NCBI GenBank assembly: GCA_965248035.1
Contig: OZ252054.1
Span: forward strand, 1,860,001 to 1,924,000
DNA length: 64,000 bases
Direction of reading: 5' to 3'
Source of the DNA: BJGV01 sp964194745
Lineage (GTDB): Bacteria; Pseudomonadota; Gammaproteobacteria; Burkholderiales; Nitrosomonadaceae
Below the pieces are notes generated by a model that had not been told where the DNA came from, ran no database searches, and was given only the letters and a program-made list of their open reading frames with translations. Both the position numbers and the translations under genes were made by a program. Shown here piece by piece: positions 22,766 to 32,875 of this stretch. Within the stretch, counting starts at the first letter, position 1; the number at the start of each line of letters is the position of its first letter.

Positions 22766-24661
22766 TTATACTTCTTGCGCCGGGGGCGCAGTTGCAGGTG
22801 CACCTGGAGGCGTCAGATCGTCTTTCGGCGGAGTTGGTGCAGTTTGGGCTGGTTTGGGCGGACGCGGAGTACGACCTTCCATGATGTCTCCAATCTGATC
22901 GGAGTCTATGGTTTCCCACTCTAGTAGGGCCTTGGCCATAGCTTCGATCTTGTCACGGTTTTCTTCAACCAGCTTACGTGCCAGGGAGTACTGTTCATCA
23001 ATTATGCGGCGAATTTCTATGTCTACATTCTGCATGGTGGCTTCACTTACATTTTTGTGAGTGGTAACGGAACGCCCAAGAAAAATTTCACCCTCATTTT
23101 CTCCATACACCATCGGACCAAGAGATTCGGACATACCCCATTGGGTGACCATGCGCCGAGCCATTTCGGTAGCCCGCTCAAAATCGTTAGATGCACCAGT
23201 GGTCATCTGTTTCATAAATACTTCCTCAGCGATACGTCCGCCAAACAGTACTGCGATACTCTGTAGAATTTCTTCACGATCCATGCTGAAACGATCTTCA
23301 ACAGGTAATTGCATAGTTACACCCAGTGCACGTCCTCGTGGAATAATGGTGACTTTATGCACTGGATCGGTCTTAGGCAGAAGCCCGGCCACCACAGCGT
23401 GCCCAGATTCGTGATAAGCAGTATTGCGTCGTTCATGCTCTGGCATTACTACTGAGCGTCGTTCTGCGCCCATGAATATTTTGTCCTTGGCACGTTCAAA
23501 GTCATCCATATCTACGAGCCGTTTATTACTACGCGCTGCAAACAGAGCTGCTTCATTCACTAAATTGGCCAAATCAGCACCCGACATTCCAGGAGTACCG
23601 CGCGCGATAATGTTCGCTTTTACATCTGGAGAGATCGGTACCTTTCGCATATGGACGTGAAGAATCTGTTCGCGTCCGCGTATATCAGGCAGTGGCACCG
23701 TTACCTGTCGATCAAAACGGCCGGGACGCAGCAACGCTGGGTCAAGTATGTCAGGGCGGTTGGTGGCCGCGACTACAATCACACCAGCTGTGCCCTCAAA
23801 ACCATCCATTTCAACCAGTAATTGGTTCAGGGTTTGTTCACGCTCATCGTTGCCACCACCTAACCCTGCACCACGCTGGCGACCAACTGCATCGATTTCA
23901 TCGATGAAGATAATGCAAGGCGCATTCTTTTTGGCTTGCTCAAACATGTCTCGTACTCTCGCAGCACCCACACCAACGAACATCTCCACGAAATCGGATC
24001 CAGAAATAGTGAAGAACGGTACCTTAGCCTCGCCTGCGATAGCACGAGCTAGCAGAGTTTTACCTGTACCAGGATTGCCAATCATCAATATGCCACGGGG
24101 GATATGGCCACCTAATTTCTGGAACTTACTGGGTTCACGCAGGAATTCGACCAGCTCTAAAACTTCTTCTTTAGCTTCCTCGCAACCCGCCACATCGGCG
24201 AATGTCACCTCATTGGAGGACTCATCTAGCATGCGTGCCTTGCTCTTGCCAAATGAGAAAACGCCACCACCACGACCGCCGCCTTGCATTTGGCGCATGA
24301 AGAAAATCCATACACCAATTAGCAACAACATTGGGAACCACGAGACAAAAATATTCATCAATAGCGATGGTTCTTCTTCTGGCTTAACCTCGATGACAAC
24401 ACCTGCTTTGAGCAAGTCACTTACCATCCAGGGATCGGAAGGCGTGTATGTGGTAAAGCGTCTACCATCAGCCTTGGTGCCTTTTAGAGTAGCCCCTTTG
24501 ATGGTTACCTTAGCTATTCTGCCCTGCTTCAGCTCATCGATGAACTGAGAATACTCCATCTGCGTCTGCGTTGTCTGGCGCGTACTGAACTGGTTAAACA
24601 CCGTCGATAGCACCAGCGCAATCACTAGCCAAATGACCATGTTTTTAATGAGATTGTTCAA
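22766..24661 (-). CDS. ftsH: ATP-dependent zinc metalloprotease FtsH
   Basis: A membrane-anchored AAA+ protease that degrades membrane and short-lived cytosolic proteins, including LpxC and sigma32 in E. coli. The 631-aa protein has two transmembrane helices (about 5-25 and 103-123), a periplasmic domain between them, and the AAA module with Walker A GNPGTGKT (one Pro replaced by Asn compared with the usual GPPGTGKT), Walker B IIFIDEIDAVG and the second region of homology. It also has the zinc site HESGH with a downstream Asp, and a Pro-rich tail. It lies between rlmE and folP. Confidence 0.98.
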   Translation of the reverse strand: MNNLIKNMVIWLVIALVLSTVFNQFSTRQTTQTQMEYSQFIDELKQGRIAKVTIKGATLKGTKADGRRFTTYTPSDPWMVSDLLKAGVVIEVKPEEEPSLLMNIFVSWFPMLLLIGVWIFFMRQMQGGGRGGGVFSFGKSKARMLDESSNEVTFADVAGCEEAKEEVLELVEFLREPSKFQKLGGHIPRGILMIGNPGTGKTLLARAIAGEAKVPFFTISGSDFVEMFVGVGAARVRDMFEQAKKNAPCIIFIDEIDAVGRQRGAGLGGGNDEREQTLNQLLVEMDGFEGTAGVIVVAATNRPDILDPALLRPGRFDRQVTVPLPDIRGREQILHVHMRKVPISPDVKANIIARGTPGMSGADLANLVNEAALFAARSNKRLVDMDDFERAKDKIFMGAERRSVVMPEHERRNTAYHESGHAVVAGLLPKTDPVHKVTIIPRGRALGVTMQLPVEDRFSMDREEILQSIAVLFGGRIAEEVFMKQMTTGASNDFERATEMARRMVTQWGMSESLGPMVYGENEGEIFLGRSVTTHKNVSEATMQNVDIEIRRIIDEQYSLARKLVEENRDKIEAMAKALLEWETIDSDQIGDIMEGRTPRPPKPAQTAPTPPKDDLTPPGAPATAPPAQEV

Positions 24662-24824
24662 GATAGCTCCTTGGTTAATACCATCAGAATTCTTATTTAC
24701 TTATTTTAAACCCATTTCTGAATTTATAACAGGGTGTCCCTGATCAGAGATTTATCCTATTTTGGTGACCAAGTTCCATATTAGGCTAGTAACTATTCTT
24801 ACTTTGTTTAGATAATGGTAATGG

Positions 24825-25454
24825 CTACGGTACTCTCTCTTGTTTCTTTAGTCCCAGTAAATATATTTCGTTGCTGCGACCACGCGATGCTTCCGGTTTA
24901 CGCGTCACCACCTGCTGGAAAGAAGTACGCATGGTGTACAGAAACTGTTCAATATCAGAACCTTGAAACACTTTGACGAGAAAATTGCCACCAGAGTTCA
25001 ATTGCGCTACAGAAAATTTCAGAGCCAACTCAGCTAAATACATGCTACGTGCTTGGTCACATATCCCTATGCCGCTTATATTAGGCGACATATCCGAAAT
25101 TACAAGGTCAACTGGCTTTTCTCCAAGTTTTTTTCTCAGTTCAATTAAAGTGGCCTCTTCTTCGAAATCACCCTGTATGAACGTAACGCCAGGTAGTGCC
25201 CCCATTTCCAGTATATCCAGCGAGAATACTTTTCCGCTCCAGCCCACCTTGCTTGCTGCTACCTGTGACCAACCACCAGGTGTCGCACCTAGGTCCACTA
25301 CGGTTATTCCAGGCTTTAGCAAATGGTCGCGCCTAGAGATTTCTATTAGTTTGTATGCAGCACGTGAACGATAACCCTCTTTTTTTGCTTGCTTGACGAA
25401 GAAATCATTTACGTGCTCCTTAATCCAAGCTTTACTGGATTTGGCATTCTTCAT
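24825..25454 (-). CDS. rlmE: 23S rRNA 2'-O-ribose methyltransferase (Um2552)
   Basis: A SAM-dependent enzyme that methylates the ribose of U2552 in the 23S A-loop (also called RrmJ/FtsJ). The 209-aa protein has motif I VVDLGATPGGWSQVA (about 56-70), the catalytic Lys/Asp/Lys/Glu set with Lys in RSRAAYKL, Asp in VISDMSPNISG, Lys in GNFLVKVFQG, and Glu near the C-terminal SNEIYLLG. It is the head of the rlmE-ftsH-folP-glmM cluster, 163 nt before ftsH. Confidence 0.97.
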   Translation of the reverse strand: MKNAKSSKAWIKEHVNDFFVKQAKKEGYRSRAAYKLIEISRRDHLLKPGITVVDLGATPGGWSQVAASKVGWSGKVFSLDILEMGALPGVTFIQGDFEEEATLIELRKKLGEKPVDLVISDMSPNISGIGICDQARSMYLAELALKFSVAQLNSGGNFLVKVFQGSDIEQFLYTMRTSFQQVVTRKPEASRGRSNEIYLLGLKKQERVP

Positions 25455-25698
25455 TGAGTGGAATTAGATCTTTCGAAAAAATTCATGGTAACACCCCCAT
25501 CTCTTTTCGTTATCGTGTATCAAGGACTTATTATCTACGCCATTAACTCAGCAAAGATTTTGGTAGTTTACTGTCCCAAATTGGATGAAGTATAAGAATC
25601 TACCACGATTAGTATTAAAAGATAACTACCCAGAACAATGCATAGTTTTTAGCCTTAATATGTTGCTATGTTCTATCGACGAGAAGATTGTCTAATAC

Positions 25699-26175
25699 CT
25701 AAATATATTTCACATTGTGAATCGCGTACTCCCTCGTTCCACCTGGAGCCTGTACTTCTGCTACATCACCGGGATGCTTGCCAATCAAAGCACGGGATAT
25801 AGGTGAGCTGATGGAAATTTTGCCCTGCTTGATATTTGCCTCATCGTCGCCAACAATCTGGTAAGTTACCATCGTACCATTAGCTACGTCTTCAAGATCA
25901 ATGGTGGCACCAAAAACGCAAGCGCCATCGGCGTCGAGTAATGCCGGGTTGATGATCTGTGCCTTAGAAAGTTTGTTTTCCAGTTCGGAAATACGTCCCT
26001 CGATGAATCCTTGTCGCTCCTTTGCGGCATCATATTCGGCATTTTCTGTAAGATCTCCATGCGAGCGGGCCTCAGCAATGGCAACAATTACTGCAGGGCG
26101 TTGCACGGTCTTCATTTCGCGCAGTTCGGAACGCAGTTTTTCCGCACCAATCACTGTCAATGGAATCGTACTCAT
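25699..26175 (-). CDS. greA: Transcription elongation factor GreA
   Basis: Rescues backtracked RNA polymerase by stimulating transcript cleavage through the secondary channel. The 158-aa protein has the N-terminal coiled coil (about 1-75) with the tip acidic residues in HGDLTENAEYDAAKERQGFIEGRI, and the C-terminal FKBP-like domain (about 80-158) with ISSPISRALIGKHPGDVAEVQAPGG. It follows carB by about 160 nt, as in the common carA-carB-greA arrangement. Confidence 0.98.
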   Translation of the reverse strand: MSTIPLTVIGAEKLRSELREMKTVQRPAVIVAIAEARSHGDLTENAEYDAAKERQGFIEGRISELENKLSKAQIINPALLDADGACVFGATIDLEDVANGTMVTYQIVGDDEANIKQGKISISSPISRALIGKHPGDVAEVQAPGGTREYAIHNVKYI

Positions 26176-26335
26176 GGGGTCTACTCTCTTCTGTTATTTT
26201 GTTCGATTTTGAGTGCTGATTATCAGTTTGGTTTTCGACAAGTCTTGTTTTGGTAGGATTGAAGTCAACATATCATCGATCTACAATTCCTTGTACTTAT
26301 ACTTAGCGGTAAGCGCGTATGGTACCAACCAAGGC

Positions 26336-29300
26336 TTATCCAGTTGCATGCAATGTTTGCAAGTCGTAAGCTTGTAGCTCTCGTATATTTGCCATGCCAA
26401 CACATGCAGCACGCGCACCTGACAACGTGGTGAAATACGTTACTCTTGCTTGCAGTACTGCATGGCGAATCGAATATGAATCCTGAATCGCGCTACGTTT
26501 GTCCTCTACTGTGTTGATGATTAAATTTATTTCTCCATTCTTAATCATATCAACAATGTGAGGATGTCCTTCTGTCACCTTATTTATCGGAATAACCGCT
26601 AGCCCCGCGCTGGTCAATTCAGCTGCGGTACCACGAGTAGCATAAAGGGTGAATCCTAGTTCTGCAAGTTTGCGGGCGATTTCGACCGCGCGAGGCTTGT
26701 CCGATTGGCGCACACTGATAAAAATTTTTCCGGCGGTGGGTAATTTGACTCCAGCAGACAGTTGAGATTTAACGAATGCTTCTGCAAAGGTATATCCTAC
26801 TCCCATTACTTCACCAGTGGATTTCATTTCGGGTCCAAGTATGGTATCCACACCGGGAAATTTGATAAATGGGAACATGGCTTCTTTCACCGAATAATAG
26901 GAAGGAATCTTTTCACTAACTACATCCTGTTGGGCGAGCGTTACTCCTACCATGCAGCGTGCCGCAATTTTTGCCAACTGCAGCCCAGTAGCTTTGGATA
27001 CAAAAGGCACAGTTCGCGATGCTCTTGGGTTTACTTCAAGTACATATACGGTATTGTCCTGAATGGCAAACTGCACGTTCATTAAACCCACTACCTGAAG
27101 TGCGAGAGCCATTGCTTCAGTCTGCCTGCTTAATTCATCTTTTATGGTAGGTGACAGGCTGAAAGGGGGCAGTGAGCAGGCCGAATCACCTGAGTGTACA
27201 CCAGCCTGCTCAATGTGTTCCATGACGCCGCCTATCAGTACAGTCTTGCCGTCACAGATCGCATCCACATCTACTTCAATAGCATCGTTGAGAAAACGAT
27301 CCAACAACACTGGTGAGTCGTGGGACACTTTTATCGCCTCACGCATATATCGTTCTAGTTCTCTTTGTTCATGGACAATTTCCATAGCGCGTCCACCCAG
27401 TACATAACTAGGACGTACTACCAATGGATAGCCAATTTCATTGGCAGCAGTCAGCGCAGCTGAAGGATTACGCGCGGTACGGTTAACTGGTTGCCTTAAC
27501 CCAAGCCGATGCAGCATTTTTTGGAAACGTTCGCGGTCTTCCGCGCAATCAATCATGTCTGGGCTGGTACCAATGATGGGCACCCCGTTGGCTTCAAGAT
27601 CGCAAGCGAGTTTTAGTGGTGTTTGCCCACCATACTGTACGATCACGCCAAAAGGCTTCTCTACTTTGACAATTTCGAGCACATCCTCCAAGGTTAACGG
27701 CTCAAAATATAGTCGATCAGAAGTGTCGTAGTCAGTCGAAACTGTCTCTGGATTGCAGTTCACCATAATCGTCTCGAAGCCATCTTCACGTAACGCTAGC
27801 GCAGCATGCACACAACAGTAATCGAATTCGATACCCTGGCCGATACGATTGGGCCCTCCGCCTAGCACGATGATTTTTTTGCTGTCGGTAGGAAGTGCCT
27901 CACATTCTTCTTCATAAGTGGAGTACATATAAGCGGTGTGAGTAGCAAACTCAGCTGCGCAAGTGTCCACACGTTTGTATACTGGATGCAAATTAAGTCG
28001 ATATCGCTCAGCACGCACTGCGGCTTGCTCAGTATTCAGTAGCTTCGCCAGACGTTGGTCAGAAAAACCACTACGTTTCAGCTTGTACAACGTACTTAGA
28101 TCAAGCGTATCGAGAGTCTTGCCGGTGAGTGATTGTTCATGTCTGACTAGATCTTCCACTTGTGCCAGGAACCATGGATCAATGCGTGTCAGAGTATGAA
28201 TTTCATTGAAGTCCATGCCACAACGAAATGCATCAGCTATGTACCAGATACGTTCTGGGCCAGGGTCACCCAATTCGGTTTCGATGATCCCAATATCGGT
28301 TGTTTTTTCACCTAGACCGTCGGAACCGGTTTCCAGTCCACGAAGGGCTTTTTGGAGTGATTCCTGAAAAGTGCGTCCTATCGCCATAACCTCTCCTACC
28401 GATTTCATTTGTGTTGTGAGGCGGTCATTGGCCTGAGGGAATTTCTCGAAAGCAAAGCGCGGAATTTTGGTAACAACATAGTCAATAGTTGGTTCGAATG
28501 AAGCCGGTGTTGCTCTGTTGGTAATGTCGTTCCTAAGTTCATCTAGTGTATAGCCTATCGCAAGCTTAGATGCCACCTTGGCGATGGGGAAGCCAGTTGC
28601 TTTTGACGCTAAGGCGGAGGAACGTGATACTCGTGGATTCATTTCAATAACCAACATACGACCATCTTGCGGATTAATCGCAAATTGCACGTTAGAGCCA
28701 CCAGTTTCCACTCCGATTTCACGCAACACTGCAATCGAAGCATTGCGCATGATCTGGAACTCCTTATCAGTCAGTGTTTGTGCTGGAGCAACTGTGATGG
28801 AGTCGCCGGTATGGATGCCCATCGGATCAAGATTTTCGATAGTGCAGACGATGATGCAGTTGTCTAGCTTGTCTCGTATTACTTCCATCTCAAATTCTTT
28901 CCAGCCAATAACTGATTCCTCGATCAGCAATTCCTTAGTGGGAGAAGCCTCCAGACCATGCTCACAAATAGCGAGAAATTCTTCGCGGTTGTAGGCGATG
29001 CCGCCCCCGCTACCACCCATGGTAAAAGAAGGACGGATGATAGTTGGGTAACCAACCATCGCTTGCACTTGTAACGCTTCCTCCAGACTATGGGCGATGG
29101 CAGAGCGCGCCGAACCTAAGTTAATTCTTGTCATGGCTTGTTTAAACTTCTCACGATCCTCAGCCTTATCGATGGCTTCACGCGATGCACCAATCAATTC
29201 CACGCCATACTTTTCTAGTACGCCATGCTTAGCCAGATCAAGGGCACAGTTCAGCGCAGTCTGTCCACCCATAGTTGGCAACAACGCATCGGGATTTTCA

Positions 29301-29539
29301 ATAGCAATTATTTTTTCCACCATCCGCCATGTAATCGGTTCGATGTAAGTAGCATTTGCCATTTCTGGATCAGTCATGATTGTGGCTGGATTGGAATTCA
29401 CCAGGATGACTCGATAGCCTTCCTCACGCAGTGCTTTACATGCTTGTGCACCGGAATAATCAAATTCACACGCCTGACCAATAATAATGGGCCCGGCTCC
29501 AATGATAAGGATAGACTTTATGTCAGTACGTTTAGGCAT
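26336..29539 (-). CDS. carB: Carbamoyl-phosphate synthase large subunit
   Basis: Makes carbamoyl phosphate from bicarbonate, ATP and glutamine-derived ammonia for arginine and pyrimidine synthesis. The 1,067-aa protein has the two tandem ATP-grasp halves: the first around residues 1-400 with IIGAGPIIIGQACEFDYSG, the second around 550-930 with VLGGGPNRIGQGIEFDYC. It ends in a C-terminal MGS-like allosteric domain (about 940-1067, KIFISVRQSDKPRAVEIARKL). The length is standard. It starts 60 nt after carA. Confidence 0.98.
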   Translation of the reverse strand: MPKRTDIKSILIIGAGPIIIGQACEFDYSGAQACKALREEGYRVILVNSNPATIMTDPEMANATYIEPITWRMVEKIIAIENPDALLPTMGGQTALNCALDLAKHGVLEKYGVELIGASREAIDKAEDREKFKQAMTRINLGSARSAIAHSLEEALQVQAMVGYPTIIRPSFTMGGSGGGIAYNREEFLAICEHGLEASPTKELLIEESVIGWKEFEMEVIRDKLDNCIIVCTIENLDPMGIHTGDSITVAPAQTLTDKEFQIMRNASIAVLREIGVETGGSNVQFAINPQDGRMLVIEMNPRVSRSSALASKATGFPIAKVASKLAIGYTLDELRNDITNRATPASFEPTIDYVVTKIPRFAFEKFPQANDRLTTQMKSVGEVMAIGRTFQESLQKALRGLETGSDGLGEKTTDIGIIETELGDPGPERIWYIADAFRCGMDFNEIHTLTRIDPWFLAQVEDLVRHEQSLTGKTLDTLDLSTLYKLKRSGFSDQRLAKLLNTEQAAVRAERYRLNLHPVYKRVDTCAAEFATHTAYMYSTYEEECEALPTDSKKIIVLGGGPNRIGQGIEFDYCCVHAALALREDGFETIMVNCNPETVSTDYDTSDRLYFEPLTLEDVLEIVKVEKPFGVIVQYGGQTPLKLACDLEANGVPIIGTSPDMIDCAEDRERFQKMLHRLGLRQPVNRTARNPSAALTAANEIGYPLVVRPSYVLGGRAMEIVHEQRELERYMREAIKVSHDSPVLLDRFLNDAIEVDVDAICDGKTVLIGGVMEHIEQAGVHSGDSACSLPPFSLSPTIKDELSRQTEAMALALQVVGLMNVQFAIQDNTVYVLEVNPRASRTVPFVSKATGLQLAKIAARCMVGVTLAQQDVVSEKIPSYYSVKEAMFPFIKFPGVDTILGPEMKSTGEVMGVGYTFAEAFVKSQLSAGVKLPTAGKIFISVRQSDKPRAVEIARKLAELGFTLYATRGTAAELTSAGLAVIPINKVTEGHPHIVDMIKNGEINLIINTVEDKRSAIQDSYSIRHAVLQARVTYFTTLSGARAACVGMANIRELQAYDLQTLHATG

Positions 29540-29598
29540 ATTTTTCTAACTATACTACTCACGAAAATGCAAAGAATCTCAACAGGTGCTTCCCGCGC

Positions 29599-30765
29599 CT
29601 ACTTTTCTTTTTTTGGTTTAACTCCGTTTTTATGGCTCTCAATCATTTTGACAAACCGGTCAAATAGATAGTCGACATCGTGTGGTCCAGGACTTGCTTC
29701 TGGGTGTCCTTGAAAGGAGAATGCCAAGTGGCCAATTAATTCGAATCCTTGTAGGCTATTGTCAAACAACGACACATGTGTAGCCCTTGCACTCTTTGGC
29801 AGCGTTTTGGCATCTATCATAAAACCGTGGTTTTGGCTGGAAATCATGACCCGCTTGCTGTCCAGATCCTGCACTGGATGGTTAGCACCATGATGGCCGA
29901 ATTTCATCTTTATAGTTTTGGCGCCGCTCGCCAGTCCTAATAATTGATGTCCCAAGCAGATACCAAAAATCGGTATTTTTTTCACGAGCAATTTTCTGAT
30001 TGTGGCAATTGCGTAATCACAAGGCTCAGGATCACCTGGCCCATTGGAGAGAAATATACCATCAGGTCGCAATGCAATAATCTCATCAGCTGATGTTTGA
30101 GCGGGAATAACTGTAACCTTGCAGCTTCTCTGTGCTAATTTCCTAAGAATATTGCGTTTGATGCCAAAATCTAATGCAGCAACATGGAAGCGAAGGTTTT
30201 CCTGTGCCTGATAGTTGTGTCCCAGCGTCCGTTCACCCTCATTCCATTCATAAGGCTGGTTGCAGCTCACTACTTTGGCAAGGTCCATTCCGGCCAGACC
30301 GGGGAATTTCCTGGCGCATTTTAATGCTTCAAATTCGTCAATGCGTCCTGCCATAAGACAGCCAGCTTGTGCGCCCTTTTCTCGTAGGATGCATGTGAGT
30401 TTACGTGTGTCAATCTCTGCAATTGCCACCACACCTTGTTCTTTGAGGTAATCAGGTAAAGTCTGAGTTTTCCGCCAATTACTGGAGTTTAATGATAGAT
30501 TCCGAATTACCAATCCCGCGGCATGAACCTTATTTACTTTGCCGGATTCAACGTCGTCCAAATTGATGCCGGTATTGCCTATGTGTGGGTAAGTCTGCGT
30601 AATAATCTGCCGGCAGTAGGATGGATCAGTGAGGATTTCCTGATAACCAGTCATTGCGGTGTTGAAAACCGCCTCACCCGTACTAATACCCTCCGCTCCA
30701 ATTGATATGCCGCGAAGAATGGTGCCGTCAGCGAGTGCGAGAACGGCATGCGAACGTTGTAACAC
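29599..30765 (-). CDS. carA: Carbamoyl-phosphate synthase small subunit
   Basis: The glutaminase subunit that feeds ammonia to CarB. I place the start at a GTG (30763-30765) with AAGGAG six bases upstream, giving VLQRSHAVLALADGT and 388 aa, the family length; the frame is open a little further upstream but without resemblance. The class I amidotransferase domain carries the nucleophile in GICLGHQLLG (about 270) and the His/Glu pair in FQGHPEASPGPHD near the C-terminus. It leads the carA-carB-greA group. The 267 bp upstream (30766-31032) hold its promoter region, but I see no pyrimidine attenuator. Confidence 0.97.
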   Translation of the reverse strand: MLQRSHAVLALADGTILRGISIGAEGISTGEAVFNTAMTGYQEILTDPSYCRQIITQTYPHIGNTGINLDDVESGKVNKVHAAGLVIRNLSLNSSNWRKTQTLPDYLKEQGVVAIAEIDTRKLTCILREKGAQAGCLMAGRIDEFEALKCARKFPGLAGMDLAKVVSCNQPYEWNEGERTLGHNYQAQENLRFHVAALDFGIKRNILRKLAQRSCKVTVIPAQTSADEIIALRPDGIFLSNGPGDPEPCDYAIATIRKLLVKKIPIFGICLGHQLLGLASGAKTIKMKFGHHGANHPVQDLDSKRVMISSQNHGFMIDAKTLPKSARATHVSLFDNSLQGFELIGHLAFSFQGHPEASPGPHDVDYLFDRFVKMIESHKNGVKPKKEK

Positions 30766-31032
30766 TGGAAACTCCTTGAATACTAACCAGACGTGGAAAG
30801 CGGGACAAGCTATCACCCGTCCCGCTTCACTAAGCTTTTATAATTGTACGCGAAAAATGAATCTGTTTCAATGAAGATACAGTTATTACGTAGTAGGGTA
30901 GTAGCATCTTTTTTTGTTCAAGTAGTTGCAATTTTTTTAGATGTGTTTTCGACTGTACCGCAAGTCAAAATTGAGGGAGAAACTGCACATTGCTTTCTTT
31001 CTGAAGGCTTGCTGTATAGGAACCTGTCAAGC

Positions 31033-31806
31033 CTAAATTGATCGAATCAAGTGATTCACAATTGCTACAAACTGTGCCACAGATAAATTTTCTGCCCGTA
31101 ATCCTGATTCAATTTTTAGTTTCTTGAAATCTTCTGGTCCGAGATAATCGTGTAGTGTATTGCGAAGGGTTTTTCGTCGCTGTGAAAATGAAGCGGCGAC
31201 GACAGTTGCAAATAGCTTTTCTCTGCCCGCATCGATGATCGGTTGCTTAAGTGGAGCCATCCGTACAATGGCAGATTTAACTTTTGGTGCAGGGAGGAAA
31301 GCTTCAGGTGGGATGATAAAGAGTTGCTCCATTTCGAAGCGGCTTTGCATCATTATGGAAAGTCGCCCATAGTCTGAGGTAGAGGGCGTAGCAACCATAC
31401 GTGCAACCACTTCTTTTTGCAGCATGAAATGCATGTCGCCGATATTTCTTGCGAACTTGCTCAAGTGAAACAAGATAGGCGTGGAAATGTTGTAGGGGAG
31501 ATTCCCCACTACTCGCAGGTTTTTCCCAAGAGCAGAAAAATCGAACTCCAGTGCATTGGCTGAGTAAACAGTCAGATTTTCTTCAGGAAATTCCCGACGT
31601 AAGCGTCCGACTATATCACGGTCAATTTCTACTACATGCAAATGCTTTAGCGATCGCAGTAGTGGCTGAGTCAGTGCACCTAATCCTGGCCCGATTTCTA
31701 CCAACAGATCTTCTTCGACCGGATGGATGGCATGCACAATATCAGATATGACTTGGGAATCAACTAGGAAATTCTGGCCAAAGCGCTTGCGAGGAGTGTG
31801 ACGCAT
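31033..31806 (-). CDS. ksgA: 16S rRNA dimethyladenosine transferase
   Basis: Methylates the two adjacent adenosines (A1518/A1519) of the 16S helix-45 loop; its loss gives kasugamycin resistance. The 257-aa protein starts with RKRFGQNFLVD. It has the SAM-binding motif LVEIGPGLGALTQPLL, then VVEIDRDIVGRL, the catalytic motif IV VGNLPYNISTPILFHL (NLPY), and the C-terminal helical domain with SFSQRRKTLRNTL. It follows pdxA by 51 nt, in the lptD-surA-pdxA-ksgA order shared with E. coli. Confidence 0.98.
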   Translation of the reverse strand: MRHTPRKRFGQNFLVDSQVISDIVHAIHPVEEDLLVEIGPGLGALTQPLLRSLKHLHVVEIDRDIVGRLRREFPEENLTVYSANALEFDFSALGKNLRVVGNLPYNISTPILFHLSKFARNIGDMHFMLQKEVVARMVATPSTSDYGRLSIMMQSRFEMEQLFIIPPEAFLPAPKVKSAIVRMAPLKQPIIDAGREKLFATVVAASFSQRRKTLRNTLHDYLGPEDFKKLKIESGLRAENLSVAQFVAIVNHLIRSI

Positions 31807-31857
31807 AATTCTAAAAAAGAGTAAAGAATCGCATGAAGCATGAATCTAATTTTTTTG

Positions 31858-32856
31858 TTAAGTTTTTTTATTTCCAATTAGTATTATTGCCATTTCGATT
31901 GCAGCCAGCAAACTTCCCGAATCGGTCTGTCCGGTTGCAGCTAAATCCAGAGCGGTGCCATGATCCACTGAAGTGCGGATTATGGGTAATCCTAGTGTGA
32001 CGTTCACACCCTTGCCAAAGCTGGCATGTTTTAGCACTGGTAGCCCTTGGTCGTGATACATGGCAAAGATACAATCAAAATCCTTTAAACGTGATGGATT
32101 GAAAAGAGTATCAGCTGGTAGCGGACCGATTAAATTTATGCCCTCGATGCGTAATTTTTCTAGCACCGGAATGATGATTTCTATCTCTTCGCTGCCAAGA
32201 TGACCAGACTCGCCTGCATGGGGGTTCAATCCTGCAACCACAATGCGTGGTGCGGCAATCGCAAAACGCGTGATCAAGTCGTGATGAATGATGCGCAGTT
32301 GCTGTTCTAGTTTTTTGTGCGTGATAGCCGCAGCGACATCCTTGAGTGGCAGATGAGTGGTGGCAAGTGTTACACGCATGTTGCACCCAACTAACATCAT
32401 TACTACTTGACTGCTCGTGAGTTGGGATAGGTATTCGGTATGACCAGTAAAAGTGATGCCAGCGTCGTTGATGATACCTTTATGAATTGGCGCAGTTACC
32501 ATGCCATCAAATTCTCCACTACTACAACCCTCAACTGCGCGCTCCAGAGTTTTTAGAACATATCTGGCATTAGCCGAATCAAGTTTTCCAGGAATAGAAG
32601 GCTTATTCAATGGCACATGCAATACCTGTAAGCTACCAGATTTATGTTTGCTCCCGATGGACGGAGCATAGTCCAGCAATTTCAGCGGATACCGCATTAT
32701 TCCGGCACGATCCTGCAGCAGTTTGCGGTCCGCGATGGCAACTAATTTACATGGCAGATCTAGCTGAGCAATTTGTACACAGAGGTTGGGTCCAATTCCG
32801 GCGGGTTCGCCTGCAGTGAGGATGAGAGTTGGGTTAGTAAGGTTGATTGAGGACAC
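31858..32856 (-). CDS. pdxA: 4-hydroxythreonine-4-phosphate dehydrogenase
   Basis: An NAD-dependent oxidative decarboxylase in pyridoxal-5'-phosphate synthesis. The family start LILTAGEPAGIGP is preceded by a GTG at 32854-32856 (VSSINLTNPT), giving 332 aa, the normal length. The frame is open further upstream but there overlaps surA. Metal and substrate residues are seen in GMVTAPIHKG, FTGHTEYLSQLT, VAGLNPHAGESGHLG and YHDQGLPVLKHASFGKGVNVTLGLPIIRTS. It lies 19 nt after surA; no strong Shine-Dalgarno is visible, which suggests coupling. Confidence 0.95.
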   Translation of the reverse strand: MSSINLTNPTLILTAGEPAGIGPNLCVQIAQLDLPCKLVAIADRKLLQDRAGIMRYPLKLLDYAPSIGSKHKSGSLQVLHVPLNKPSIPGKLDSANARYVLKTLERAVEGCSSGEFDGMVTAPIHKGIINDAGITFTGHTEYLSQLTSSQVVMMLVGCNMRVTLATTHLPLKDVAAAITHKKLEQQLRIIHHDLITRFAIAAPRIVVAGLNPHAGESGHLGSEEIEIIIPVLEKLRIEGINLIGPLPADTLFNPSRLKDFDCIFAMYHDQGLPVLKHASFGKGVNVTLGLPIIRTSVDHGTALDLAATGQTDSGSLLAAIEMAIILIGNKKT

Positions 32857-32875
32857 GGTATATAACGAGTGAGCC

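Noticed and set aside
30871..31041. 56-codon plus-strand frame MKIQLLRSRVVASFF with a hydrophobic start
   Set aside because: It runs into the end of ksgA on the other strand and has no ribosome-binding site; it probably occurs by chance in A/T-rich DNA.
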